Shown here in pieces: positions 47,908 through 59,197 of a DNA stretch of 64,000 nucleotides. The notes under the pieces were generated by a model, which worked only from the letters and a program-made list of their open reading frames with translations, was not told the DNA's origin and searched no databases. How positions within the stretch are numbered: the first letter of the stretch is position 1; each line of letters opens with the position of its first letter. The DNA comes from Stratiolaelaps scimitus (Eukaryota > Arthropoda > Arachnida > Mesostigmata > Laelapidae): NCBI GenBank assembly GCA_019614645.1, contig JABWDB010000004.1:15004001-15068000 (forward strand). Direction: 5' to 3'. The translations under genes were made by a program, and so were the position numbers.

Positions 47908-49089
47908 CTTATACCATATAGCCATAACAAAAGTAGTTTCCATCTAGCTGATGTGATTCAACGCACTGGATACCTCTCGCAAAGATAAGATTCCGCGCAG
48001 AAACCCCACGCGTTTGTGGAATTCATCGTATTATTATAGATCTACCTCGTCCATCTGGACATTCCGCCTTGCCAGCCTAAAAGGCCAGTATATATATATA
48101 TATATATATATGCTTTTTATATATCATATTATTGATGTTCACAATTGATGATTATTGTTCACCGTTATTTTGGTATTACCTTTGTTGTGACTCGTTTCGT
48201 CATATCATTGAATTTACTATTATGTTCGGCGCTGTTCCGGAGCCCTCAAAAACGAATATCTGAACCACCGAATATGTCAATGTTGAGCAGACGTAGAAAT
48301 TAGTTATGGTAACGTAAAATAATGGATATTTTTTCACCCACTAATAAGCTCTCAGAATGTTGGTTTTCCTGTTCAAGTACTAACTTAGAGTCGGTCCAAA
48401 TCATACAAACAACACAAACCATTGATGGATGTGAACTTATGTCAGTGCAGTTACATTTAGTAATGTATCCTAAATTAGATGGGAATCCGTTTTTTTGAGC
48501 TCGTTCTATTCGATCTATCTTTTGTCAAGCAGCTATAAATAGACGCCTATTTTCTGATCCATATAATACTTTGTCATAGAGAGAAGAAACATAATATGTC
48601 TAGCTTATAAAACATATGTAAATGCATAAAATATGAGCCGTTCCTGTGAATTCAATTGGACTAGATTACGAAAGTCTATTCAAACGTAAGTAACGACTGC
48701 GCGGTCTCACTTCACCGATGACGGACGATGGACGGTGAAGCTCTCCAGGATTTCCTGAGCGTGCTCTATCGCTCATAGTGCTCTACAGCTCTTGTCAATT
48801 TTTTTTCTAGTTCAATAGAGGTAAAATATGTAACAGCATACGGTCATTGGCCGGTCACATCTCTGTCACGTTACCTAATCGGTGAATTCCAGAAGGTGCT
48901 GTCCTCAGTTCTGTCCCGCTGGACTTCTGGCTAGTGATTATCTAAATTGTCGTAGAAGCCAATTGTGGTCATTGCCCTCGACGAAACGTCTGCATGCGGA
49001 GACCCTGTATCTTTTTTTTTTTTTTTTTTCCAGCTGACCCTCAGCTGTTCCCCTATGCGACAGGCCTCAGCTCTTAACCCTGTATCTGG

Positions 49090-49120
<31 letters not shown>

Positions 49121-50025
49121 GGGTGTGTATATATATTATACACTTCCAATCTTTTGGAAGCTTGAAGTCTCAAAAGCGGCCCCCTCTAAGAACTGAGTCC
49201 CGAACTGTTCACTGGACATATGTCCATTGTGATTTCGCATAAGTTAAATGATAACTGATCGGATGCTTGCTAAAACGATGATATGTATGTTCTCATCGTA
49301 GTAAATTGGCTCAGGCAGATTTTTGCTTGTAGATTCTTGATCCTACGAGCACAAAGAGCCAAACACCCAGAACGAGTTCAGCCAACTGTACAATCTGAGA
49401 GATTAACAAAATTAATTGATTTGACACCTGCTTGTTTACTTTCAGTGTATGCCTTTGGGAATAAAGCTGATTTGAAAAGCGTCGGCCCTATTGTTAGTTG
49501 AACGTGTCTCATTAAAAATAGGCCACTTCACGTTGAATCGTATACAAGGAAAAAGCAGCAACGTTCACGTATCCACAATGGCCAGTAGCTATGGCCTTGG
49601 CTCGGCGTGTAGCTGGGAATCATCGTACACAGGTGCTCGAAGATCCAGTTCGATGCGAGCCGCTACGACTTGTTGTTTCTATCCTTGCTGCATTGTATCG
49701 TACTCGGCGGATTAAGGCGGATCGGATACCGCGCCTTCGACGCGAAAGTGTCTATACTTTTATTGTTTCTAATTGTCGTTGATGACTTCCTTGCCAATCG
49801 ACGAGAACCTACCACCACTCTCACACAGCTACTTTTCGTGGTACAGCATCCTTGTACTTGTGCAGAATACGGATACCACAAACGGGGGAGGGCCGATGTT
49901 GACCCCCATTGTTTAGGCTTCGAAAAGCAATTTTGCAATCTGCTTTTTGGTCTAGACGTGGAACAGTACCGAAGGCTCACAATTGTAATATTTAAATAAT
50001 CTTGTTTTCATTTCACTCGGCACAG
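47908..50025. other. AT-rich stretch with short retroposed insert
   Basis: (TA)n at 48089-48111 and 49090-49120. It holds the poly-T-tailed insert at 49013-49076, listed separately. Overlapping open frames of 60-110 codons on both strands around 49.5-50.0 kb have no recognisable domain. Confidence 0.4.
49002..49087 (-). mobile_element. Short retroposed insert with 11-bp target-site duplication (39-bp repeat copy 2)
   Basis: The sequence ACCCTGTATCT occurs exactly at 49002-49012 and again at 49077-49087. Between them is a 64-base insert that begins with 17 T residues (18 counting the last base of the duplication) and continues with the 39-bp repeat shared with 41875-41913. Read on the minus strand, it is a short body ending in a poly-A tail inside a target-site duplication, the signature of LINE-machinery retroposition of a SINE or 5'-truncated LINE end. 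No coding capacity. The parent element is not identified. A (TA)n array starts directly after the second duplication. Confidence 0.7.
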
Positions 50026-50087
50026 ACAGAGTGCTCGGAGCCTATGGGACTACTGAAGATCACGACCGTGCAATTCAAGACGGCAAG
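50026..50087 (+). CDS. Candidate internal exon (weak)
   Basis: A strong acceptor (T-rich tract ending CACAG at 50025) and a strong donor (AAG-GTATGT at 50088) bound 62 bases that are open in frame 1 for 20 codons plus 2 bases. The reading begins Thr-Glu-Cys-Ser-Glu-Pro-Met-Gly-Leu, which recalls the Cys-x-x-Pro-Leu-Gly opening of F5/8-type C (discoidin) domains, but the rest does not clearly follow. No partner exon was found, and its phase does not match the exon at 55999. Confidence 0.2.
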
Positions 50088-53000
50088 GTATGTAGATTAT
50101 TTCTGATATACCGTTGCCAGTTACCGTCCCGTAAAGAGGCAACAATCATAATTGTTTGCTAAGCGTGGAGAAAACCGATTGCTTCCAGTAATCGCTGAAC
50201 GTGATTCCCGAAACCTGCCGGACTTGGACACCATGATTCGAGTCCGCCATGAACCAACCGCACGGGTTGCTGAACGGGTAAAGTCAACAACAAATCGAAC
50301 TTATCATAAATATCGTTTATGAAGCGTGTACAACTATAAAGTAGGATACCTCACTTGTGAGAAGTTCATCATTGACCCAGCCGACAACGCCCTCAGTTTC
50401 GATATACGTCGGCTGCAAATTTCTTATTGCAACATTCTCCCACCTGACTACACACATGCTCTGGTCACATGCTCTGCCATTCATCGGTATCACCTTGTCG
50501 TGTCCTTCAACAGAGGTGCCCTTCGCTCCAGACGGCGAGATGACTTCGGTGAAGTCACAAGAAGGAAGGATTCGCTTCCGTCCGACTCGTGCGTCCTCCC
50601 TCTCTTCTGCACCACTTTTTCGTCCGAGAGGAGAGACAACAAAAAAGGCTTAAAAAAAATAGTAGAGAGAGAGAGGGAGAGAGAGCAACGGCGAGAGCCG
50701 GTGAGTCACGACGAGTCATCTTTCGCTCACGTGTTCTGCGAATTTCTTCCTGAGCCGCGGGGAAGCAAACGCCGTCTCGCCTTCCTAGTAACCACCGTCC
50801 TTCGAAACGTGATCTGCTACACACGAGCAGTCGCTGCCACACGGACAGAGAGACGCGCACACACACTCACACAAGCATTCACGGACACCCAGCACCTCGA
50901 AGTGGGCGTCCACGCAGATGGCGTGTCTTTGCCCTGGCGGCTGACTGCGATGTGAGACTTCGGAATAGGGCAGAAGCGACAGCATACACGATGCCTTATG
51001 CGGGTCACGTCGCTTCGTCACTATGCGCTAGCTGGCAGGGGAACTGCAGCGCTACGGCTCAGCGGCCGAAGCGTACGAGCCCGTTCAGACGTTTCACATT
51101 TCGACGGAGTGAAGGAGAGGTGAACGGGGTGGCGGATGTGTGTGGGCCCCGGGGTGCTTTGACCGGGGCTATAGCTTGGTCCTGCCTCAAGTCAGCATGA
51201 GGCCGACGGAAGGTGAGAACGCGACAGGGCGTTGGACGAGCTGTAAGGCCGCGTAGGGGGATTGGGAGGACTGTGTTTCGGCTAGTGGCGCGTATCTGCG
51301 GGACGACGCTAGATGCGCACACAGACAGACCCTCCTCACGTAAACTGACTCTGCTGCCCATCTCCTCGTGCCCTCGGTTACCCCCCCCCCCCCGCCCCAC
51401 CCCCGAGGAGCTGACTTGGGTTGGATAAACCGCCATGCGCCCAAGCGCCCAATGGACCGACAAGCCTCAATGGGAGAGAAAAATAAGGTAATGCGTTTAC
51501 TCTCATTATTGTGCAATATTCTATTAACAAACGTGTGTACAGCACGATGTGTATGCCACAGACGTATAGAAGACAGTGGTCGAACGGAGTTGGAAGACAG
51601 CATCGGCAACATTATCGCTCATGAGATTAACGCCAATAATTGCACGAGGCAAATTGCATATAGCGGACAGCAGGAAAATGCGACCGATACGGCGGCGGCG
51701 GCGGCGGCAGGCATCGAGAGCGGCTAGAGCGGCTTCGGGCGGAGCAGAGGGTGTCTGTAGCTTTCGGCGCCAACCGGTCGGAGTCAATGGAGCTGCTCTT
51801 CTGCCGCTGCCACCACCGCTCGAAATGATCATCAACGCTGTTATTATTATTATTATTATTATTATCATTATTACATTTATGTCCTGGTTGTTATTTCATG
51901 AGTTATCTAATCAGCATATCTGCCGTGGTTGTCGTTGTTACGGCTGTTATACTGCTTCTGCTGTTTCGTCCAACGTGACACTACTGACGTTGGCGCAGCC
52001 TGTGACAATCACGCTTCTGTGTCAATTCTTGACAATTCGTGGCGAACGACTGAGGTGGATGAACAAACGAATTGTTTCCCTGCCTGTTGTCATTTGGTGC
52101 TGTTTATTCTTTATTGTTTGCCGTCTGTATTCGTTTAGATGCATGTGTGTGCTCTATAGAGCGATGCGTTTAGGGGAGTGGATATGGATGTGCGCGGCTG
52201 AACCGCCGACTACAACCAACAGTCCAATGGATGGTGAATGAAGAGAAATGACAGAAATTAAGAGGCTGGCGATGCTGTTGCTGTCCGCTGTCAACGCTGA
52301 ACTCGACCATCTTCCCTTAAATGCGGTACGCCACTATAACTGTTTCAGCACACTCGATCCGTCACATAATCATGTAGCCGTTATTGTGGCCGCCATCTAT
52401 AGATAATAGTGATTTTAATAATAGCAACAAGTACGTCTCGAATAATACGCTATCTACATACAACAAATTAAAAAAAAAAATATATCGTGTGGGGGGGGGG
52501 GTATATGTGTTTGTATAATGCGTGTCGCTCTGTGCACCGGTGACTACAATGAATAATACGGTGGCAACTACTGACATTGTTGTTCCTCATTGCGGTGGGC
52601 AGATGATCACAGAATAGGAAGAACGCTGAAGAGTAGGCAAACAAACGCATACTCACTATATATATATATATATATGGTCAGCTACATGGTCAGCGCGAGA
52701 AGTTTCAGCGGCAATTGTGATCGTTAGAGCGATCTGGCGCCGGGCAAACGCGCGAATCCTACAGAAAATCCATCGAAGTGGTGGTGGCGGCTGCAGCAGC
52801 AGCAGCAGCATGATCTCAGAATGCTGCTGGCGTGAGTAAGTATGCAATAAACCTGGGGCAGTCCGCTGTCCAACCTTGGGAGTGCGGCGCTCCAGCGATC
52901 AGACACTGCAACACTTCAGCAGGTGGGAGTGGCGGTCAATCGCCTGCCGTCAACGTAGCCACAATAGGCGATGATAGCCGGTAATAGTAAAATTAAATCC

Positions 53001-53799
53001 CAACTTCGCGATGGCCACTAGCAATGACGAGCCAGTCCTCCCTTGTTGGCGAGCTCGTTAAATAAATCGTTATCTTTCCAATCGACGATGACAGCGACAA
53101 CATCCACGAACACAGCAGTTCATTTATCAATGGGGGCGAAATGACAAGAGTCCGAATGCGAGCTCTATCTGACAACGAATTAGATACAACGAAGGCAGCA
53201 TATGAACGCCCGTCACTGAGTTTGTTGGCTGCATTACGCTGACAAGCATGTTTGATCACCATCATGATATCACCTGAGCTTATCTTATATTTGCCAAGCT
53301 ATCGTAGTAGTACCTGCCTTGGTGACTCGCAGCTCGTGGGCAATTGAACGCAATACAAATGTAACGGGTGTAGCAAACATCAGGCGGTGCATTGTACTAG
53401 TCATCTTGAGATTGTTTTATACGTGTGCTGGTTTTAGTAAATATACACGTCAACATATGTACACTATATAAGCAATAATCAGGTCAAGGAAGTGGATGTA
53501 GAGAAGCTTGCGTAGTCAGTTCAATAATATAGCTAATGATAGTGGCTTGAGTTTTTCAGGAAATCTGTATAATTCGATTCTCAGTAAGACGATTAATGTC
53601 ATGTGGATATCTACGAATACCCACTCTCTGGAAAGGAGTTTCATTAATTAATCTTTAATGTGTCGCGTTAATTTCGTACTCTGGATGTTATTCTGAAGCA
53701 ACCACGGACCGTCAACTTGGTGCAACACGTACGTGTGAACTATGACGTTTCGATATATTATTATTTGTTTTAATTCACACAGTCTATTGAGACACACAT

Positions 53800-53832
<33 letters not shown>

Positions 53833-55977
53833 CAAATAAATTATTATTATGAACTGTCCACCCAGTGGTGGTTTTATTAAAGCTCAATATATTAGCTGTT
53901 TTATTCTCCCCCCTAATTTAAGTTGCCTCATTCAATTACTCCTGTTTCCTTCCCCAATTTAATCATCTAACAATTAACACTAACGAAACGATTTATACTG
54001 CCAAATCATTCACAAAAAAACTGCAAATAAGTCGTCTATGTCCAATAAATAGCCTCAATATGATGATCGTCGCCAAATAGCATCGCCCAGTGCCCCTCAG
54101 TTGTTACAAACGGGCAGTAGAATTACCAGCTCCAACACAAACAACGACATCAACAAGAGCTATCGACAAATTCAGACCAGTCTTCAGTCTGATGTTGTAA
54201 CGTTCATATATGTTGTTGTTGTCGTCGTCGTCGATCCCAGCAGCGGAATCGCCAGCTTGGTCGCTGATTGGCTGCTAGGGTTTCTCGCGTTTCCGGCGGC
54301 CGCCAACAATGCGTCATATATTGCCGCATTGTAGCTTCAACCCGACTCCGGCCGAGCCCTAACTCTGGGCCCACTCTTGCCGTGTTGAATCCCCGTTTCG
54401 ACCTGTTCCGTGCTCGTCCTCGGGTCTGCGCATTGGTCGATCATTGATGACCAAGCGAGGAAGCTAGACCGAGTTAAACCGTTTCAGATGGCTGCGGATG
54501 CCATTGAATACAAAGCCAGTATGTGCTGTGTGTATATTTGAATGCATGTGTGTCTCTCTGTGTCTGTGCGTGTGTTTTTGATTGTCCACCTTTTGCTTGT
54601 CTTCGCCATGCCTGCCGCAGCCCCCAGCGACATCGACTTCGATAGGATCACCTCATCGAGTCGGCCGCCCTGCCCGCGCTCGCGCTTGACAACCGATCGC
54701 GAAGCTCGACAACGCCCGCCACAATGCTACACAGCCACACACACACACGGCCAGAGACGCATTCACGCCGGCATTGGGACGAATAGGTAAATGGGCATGA
54801 AATGACAACTCGTTTTTCGACGCCGAACTGACTCCCGATCAGCGACAACCCTGCCCGCCGCGCAATGGCCAAACAAATGCAGTGGGAAGGGACACTGGTG
54901 GGGATCGAGTCGCATCGAGAAAAAGATCGGGCCGCGGCGGCAGTGGCCGGCAAGCACGCACACCGTGGCGAGGGGGGCAGAACGCGTGCCTCTCAGCTCG
55001 ACAGACCAGCGACAAGGCAGGTTCGTAGGAGACCGCTCGCGGACTGACTGAGTCTCTCTCCTGCTGAAAAATCGAATAGAGAAATCGACTAAAGAGTGGG
55101 GTGGCAGTAGTAGAGCCACGCCGACGAAGAACGGCTACAGCTGCTTCCGCTGCTGCTGCCGTGAACGGCCTCGTAGCCGTGACGGACCACAAAACCGGCA
55201 ATTATTATCACAGTCGAGCGCGAACCACGGGCCGGGAGGTCCACTCTCAGCATGCAGCGAGCCAAGGCAGGTGTTGTGAAGTTGCAACTGTGCCAGCTAT
55301 ACGTCAGCACAAGGGTTACGCACTCGAAGTTTGAGTTCACAGCAAACCCGGTGTAGGCAAGCGTGACAAACGTCCGCAGTGTGTCAGGTTGCCACAGTAT
55401 CAGGAGCTTCTCAGCAATGCTTAATTGATTGGTTGATATCCTTATCACTGGTACCTGTCGGAAAGATTGCAGAAGATGGTTAAGTGTTATACCAATATTT
55501 ATGTGCTGCTCTACTGTGTGCTAACTGTCCGTATGTACGGATTTCGTAAAATTGTGTAGAAGGCCCTCCGAGTCCACCTGGATTGTTATTGCGTATCACT
55601 AATCCCGGACTAGCCACTGGATCCGCTATGGCCGTCGATTGTGTTTTCAAAGGAATTACGTGTTCTCTTGCTATTATAGAAACGTCAACTGAATCATTAG
55701 GCAATAAATGGCAACGAATTCTTCCTTTATCTGATTCAAATAAATACAGCTATTTTTTTTAGTTAAGTACCACTCACTCCTGCCTAGACCAGAACAGAAA
55801 TTAGGATCGCGCTCAGCCCCCCCGAATAGACAAAAAAACGGCAAGCCGTTGATATTATTATTAATTGATTCTATACTTAAAAACAATTCAAATTGGGATT
55901 CCCTCTAGTAATAAACGATTTGCGTTTGCTTTCGATATCATCATTTGACGGCGCGACTTGCACTTAACCCCTCAGTT
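50088..55977. other. Possible upstream part or first intron of the Gly/Tyr-rich gene
   Basis: 50.5-51.8 kb is GC-rich with poly-C at 51381-51393, (CGG)n at 51690-51709 and (TTA)n near 51840-51863. This could be a CpG-rich promoter and leader exon of the gene whose exons lie at 55978 and 62859. A run of 11 G lies at 52491-52501, and (TA)n at 52658-52675 and 53809-53832. One possible first exon is an ATG at 51452 ending in phase 0 at AAG-GTAATG (51488), but nothing confirms it. Confidence 0.35.
53809..53832. repeat. (CA)n-(TA)n compound microsatellite
   Basis: A CACACACA run is followed directly by a TA array of about 24 bases. Confidence 0.9.
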
Positions 55978-56356
55978 ATGACCTTCTCTTCTCAACAGGT
56001 TCTCGGGGCAATGGTCCTCCTAATGGGCTCGACGTTGGCCGCCGAAAGCTCGCCAAAGCCTGGCACGAACCCGGAGCAGAACGCCGTTGATAACACCCTG
56101 CCATCGAGTACAACGGCGCCGCCGTCCCTTCCAGAGAGCGCCGCCCTGAAAGCTGTCGAGGAAGTCTTACCGTTTCCCGAAGCACATGCTTCGACGCAGC
56201 TCCGTCTCGATCCTCTGAACGCGGACGACCGCACGCACAGTGGAGGGCCGAAATTTCGTAAGGCCGCACAGGGTGCCACCCGGGAAATGACCGCCAGCTC
56301 GACGGTGTCGCCCACATCAACACTCCACATCAACGACAACGCTCGGGATAGCCGCG
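55978..56356 (+). CDS. N-terminal exon of a putative secreted Gly/Tyr-rich protein
   Basis: The exon ends at a strong donor (CGCG-GTGAGTATG) at 56356 in phase 1. Its start is ambiguous. A strong acceptor (CTTCTCTTCTCAACAG) ends at 55998 and would begin the exon in phase 0 with Val-Leu-Gly-Ala-Met-Val-Leu-Leu-Met. Alternatively, the ATG at 55978 gives Met-Thr-Phe-Ser-Ser-Gln-Gln before the same stretch. In both cases a hydrophobic core followed by Ala-Ala-Glu-Ser forms a signal peptide with cleavage near Leu-Ala-Ala. The rest is a hydrophilic Pro/Ser/Thr/Glu-rich region without a known domain. If the acceptor is used, the first coding exon lies upstream and was not identified. Retaining the intron would stop translation 10 codons later. 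Confidence 0.6.
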
Positions 56357-56927
56357 GTGAGTATGTGAACGATATGAGAAAGTGACGAACCACCTCATCA
56401 TATACCTGCGACATGAGCAGACGAGATCACGCACTGGGCACTTCTCAGAATTTCACCATTGGCTGCTGTGCTCGGACATCGTTAACAGCCATTTTCCTCC
56501 TTCGTTGGCTGGCCAGCAAAACGGGTTGTTTGTGCAAATTGTGAGCACGAGATTATTGCAGTGATGAGGAAAAGTCACCAGGGCACAGTGCGGGGGGCGG
56601 GGAAGGGAGAGCCTATGTGATGATTTCTCCAAGTCGCTGTCTGTAAGTGACAATCGATAATTGTGTTTTATGGATAAATAGTAATAAATAGACAAGACGT
56701 TACATTCCCGTATATACATTAAATATACATATCTAATCATAATATGTCATAGCACTCGTTCCCTTGTTCAGTTATCTCCGTTCGTCTTGATTGATATTTC
56801 TTTTGACCGCGAGTAATATTTAAATGATCCGCGGTATCGTTGTGGAGAAATTGATATCCGTGGGAGTTCTAGTGAATTTGCTTCCATGGGAACTTGGTTG
56901 TTTCTGTTTGGTGAGTCCTAGCAGTGT

Positions 56928-57422
56928 CTACGACTTAATTGTAAGTTGGTGTATCACTGTAGTATAACGAGATTTGGCGATATGGAACATCTTTAATACA
57001 CGTTCGCCATTCGTACATATGACGGTTCCATAGAAGATTTCGAACTCTTGAATTCGATATCTTACTTTGTCTAGCCCGTGAATTATTGTTCCTTTGATCC
57101 GGGATGTTTTTGCTGGATTTCTACAATCCTTTGCATTATCTTTCTCACCATTATGGAAAATTCGAAGTCGACTATTATCGAAAGATGTAGTGTCTCTTTT
57201 ACGGATATCCTCGTGTCTATCTCGTCCACTTCCGTAAGTCAAGTGTCGTGCGAATTCCTTCACGAATAAGCTCAGCAGAAGTTTGTGATCATTTGTTTGG
57301 TGTACTTCCGCGTGTGTTTGAAGCATCCGCAATATCTCTGGCCAGTTTGAATATGAATCGACTATGACTAAGCACAATTTTCCATCCATTGCTCCTGCAA
57401 ACTCAAGATGGATTCGGTCCAT
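56928..57422 (-). pseudogene. Degenerate integrase core of the gypsy remnant
   Basis: An open frame of 164 codons begins with the integrase-core opening, Arg-Ile-His-Leu-Glu-Phe-Ala-Gly, followed by Leu-Val-Ile-Val-Asp-Ser-Tyr-Ser. The first catalytic Asp expected just before Phe-Ala-Gly is Glu here. The Ser-Asp-Asn-Gly motif holding the second catalytic Asp is not found. The remainder is diverged. Identification rests on the N-terminal motif and neighbouring domains. Confidence 0.8.
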
Positions 57423-57449
57423 AGACTCTTCAGATCTAGGCTAACGGTA

Positions 57450-57758
57450 TTATATGAGCTTTATAGGGATTTTAGATGCTTGCACATATGCTTCGCAATT
57501 CCTAACGAATAAGGATATATCAGTGTCTCTACTTGGCCAATAGACGTAGGAACAGAGGATCCTTTCCATCCGTGTTATTCCACCATGTTCCTTGTAGAGT
57601 TCTTTCAATATATCGGATTGAAGGTCTCCTGGAATTACTAACCGATCTACAGTGAGTAGAATTTCGTAATAGACACAAGGTGTTTGCCTTCGATCATAAG
57701 GGTAGTAGAGGGCGGGATCATGTCTAAGGAGCGATTCTGGCCAGTTGTTTGTTCCCAC
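57450..57758 (-). pseudogene. Degenerate integrase zinc-binding (H2C2) region of the gypsy remnant
   Basis: The 102-codon frame has the Leu-Tyr-Lys-Glu-His-Gly-Gly-Ile-Thr-Arg-Met unit and Tyr-Val-Tyr-Trp-Pro, then Asn-Cys-Glu-Ala-Tyr in place of the usual Cys-x-x-Cys. The second zinc Cys is thus Tyr. It lies directly upstream of the integrase core in pol order, separated by a frame break. Confidence 0.8.
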
Positions 57759-57849
57759 TAGATGTATGGCCTTCTGAATGATTGGATCTTTGTCTCAGTT
57801 GTAGATGTAGACGGGTACACCTCTTTTAGTTTCGAAAATGGACAAAAGG

Positions 57850-58060
57850 CGACAATGATCAGTTAGGAGTGTAAATTTTTGCCCACGAATATGTGGATCT
57901 TTGTACAAGTGAAAACGAGGCCCAGGATTTCTTTTTCAATCTGGGATTAATTGCTCGAGGCTGCGGTGAAAGGACAGCTTGCTTGATAAACAACCTTCCC
58001 AGTACGATCTGGGAAGGTATGTGATATTACAGCACCGATGCCATATCGGCAGCTTTGGAT
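57850..58060 (-). pseudogene. Degenerate RNase H region of the gypsy remnant
   Basis: Minus-strand translation recovers the pattern of a Ty3/gypsy RNase H: a Tyr-Gly-Ile-Gly-Ala-Val segment, a Ser-Gln-Ile-Glu-Lys-Glu segment and the Leu-Val-Phe block that follows. In-frame stops interrupt it at least twice. Confidence 0.65.
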
Positions 58061-58379
58061 CGCGGTGTGTGAGGCGCAGATTAGATTGAATTTTCTTAAC
58101 TCCATCGTGACAGTTCTGGTGTTCACAGGTCCAAAACTATTTATTGTCTTTACGAAGTTTGTGGAGTGATTCTTTGAAAGTGATCACGTGGGGCATGAAG
58201 CTGGGACAATGATTAATCATTCCTTATAAGGAGCGTAACTCGAAAAAGCTTCGTGGTGCCGGCATGTGCTGTATCGCTTCGATTTTAGCTAGATCAGGCC
58301 GTCTACTTTCTGCAGAGATTTCATAGCAAAATAGCGAGCTGTTTCCTCGTAGAAGGTGCACTTATCCAGTTTGATTTTA

Positions 58380-58850
58380 ACCGCGTACTCTTGTACGCGC
58401 TGGAAGAGTTCGCATAGTCTAATGTTGTGCTCTTCAAGCGTAGGATCACAATAAGTTGTAAGTTGGCTTCGGCCAGATCGATCTGAGAAATATATTTTGC
58501 TTAGCGAAAATACAGCCTCGTCGAGGATAGCGGAAGTCCTTCAGTAGTTCCTGGACGCCGGTTTAATAGTATGCACGAAGTCTTATTTCGCTAGATTTAT
58601 TTTTCACAATAACCAGAGGGGCAGCAAATTCGAAATAGGTCCTAGATTCAGATACATTATTGCGCACTAGTCGTTGGAGTTCTGCTTCGAGTTTTGGAAG
58701 CATCCCAGACGATACAGGCTTTGCTTCGCAAAATACAGGGCGAACGCTTTCAGTTGAGTTGCAGACGAGCTTTTGGATTCGAAAAGGCCTTGTGGTATCT
58801 TGTCTTGAAGTGTTCGACAAGTATTGTCTTCGTTAGGTCATTTGCTCTTT
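58380..58850 (-). pseudogene. Reverse-transcriptase region of the gypsy remnant, lacking the YxDD block
   Basis: The N-terminal fingers segment is recognisable (Lys-Leu-Glu-Ala-Glu-Leu-Gln-Arg-Leu-Val, then Phe-Ala-Ala-Pro-Leu-Val-Ile-Val). It is followed after a stop by Lys-Asp-Phe-Arg-Tyr-Pro and an Asp-Leu-Ala-Glu-Ala-like stretch. The sequence then jumps within a few codons to the Leu-Glu-Glu-His-Asn-Ile-Arg-Leu segment that normally comes after the catalytic Tyr-x-Asp-Asp block. About 60 codons including that block are missing, so the enzyme is dead. Confidence 0.75.
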
Positions 58851-59061
58851 CGATTGTAGAGCTATGGAGCTTTTAAGAGTTTGGTCCAGAATGCTTCTAA
58901 CCTTTCTCAACCAATCAGTTTCAAATAATAATATGCCTGTGCCAATTACGAAGCGTTGTTGCACGTGCTTTTCGTTACACATTTGGATTCACCTGTTTAG
59001 CCCTGAACTTGATTGGGATGAGTTTACGATACATGGTAGATATATGTCTGGTGTCGAGCCC

Positions 59062-59197
59062 GGTGGCGTGGTGCATTCGGTGCGCCTTGCAATCGAAGAA
59101 GACACGTAGGTGCACGGGTTCGATCCCCACCTTTGCACAGTTGGGGGTCCGTCTTATGAAACAATGCAGAAAGCAGTACCGTGGACGTAAAAAAAAA
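59062..59197 (+). mobile_element. tRNA-derived SINE-like copy
   Basis: The sequence has a box-A-like stretch (GGCGTGGTGCATTCGG from 59065) and a perfect box-B-like GGTTCGATCC at 59117-59126, spaced as in a tRNA gene. About 60 bases downstream is an A9 run at 59189-59197, like a SINE tail. The T-arm stem is only partly paired and no clear anticodon arm is seen, so it is not a working tRNA. Boundaries beyond the tRNA-like head are approximate and no target duplication was confirmed. Confidence 0.6.

Larger units (their letters stand above)
56928..58860 (-). mobile_element. Decayed Ty3/gypsy LTR-retrotransposon pol fragment
   Basis: Read on the minus strand, the pieces fall in the pol order reverse transcriptase, RNase H, integrase zinc region, integrase core, as in Ty3/gypsy elements (not Ty1/copia, where integrase comes first). 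The pieces are in different frames and broken by stops. No LTRs, gag or protease were recognised on either side, so both ends are missing or too diverged. The element is antisense to the host gene and sits in its intron. It cannot encode a working polyprotein. Confidence 0.85.

Noticed and set aside
57993..58018. 10-bp perfect inverted repeat with 6-base loop
   Set aside because: It lies inside the RNase H part of the gypsy relic and is explained by the coding sequence there.
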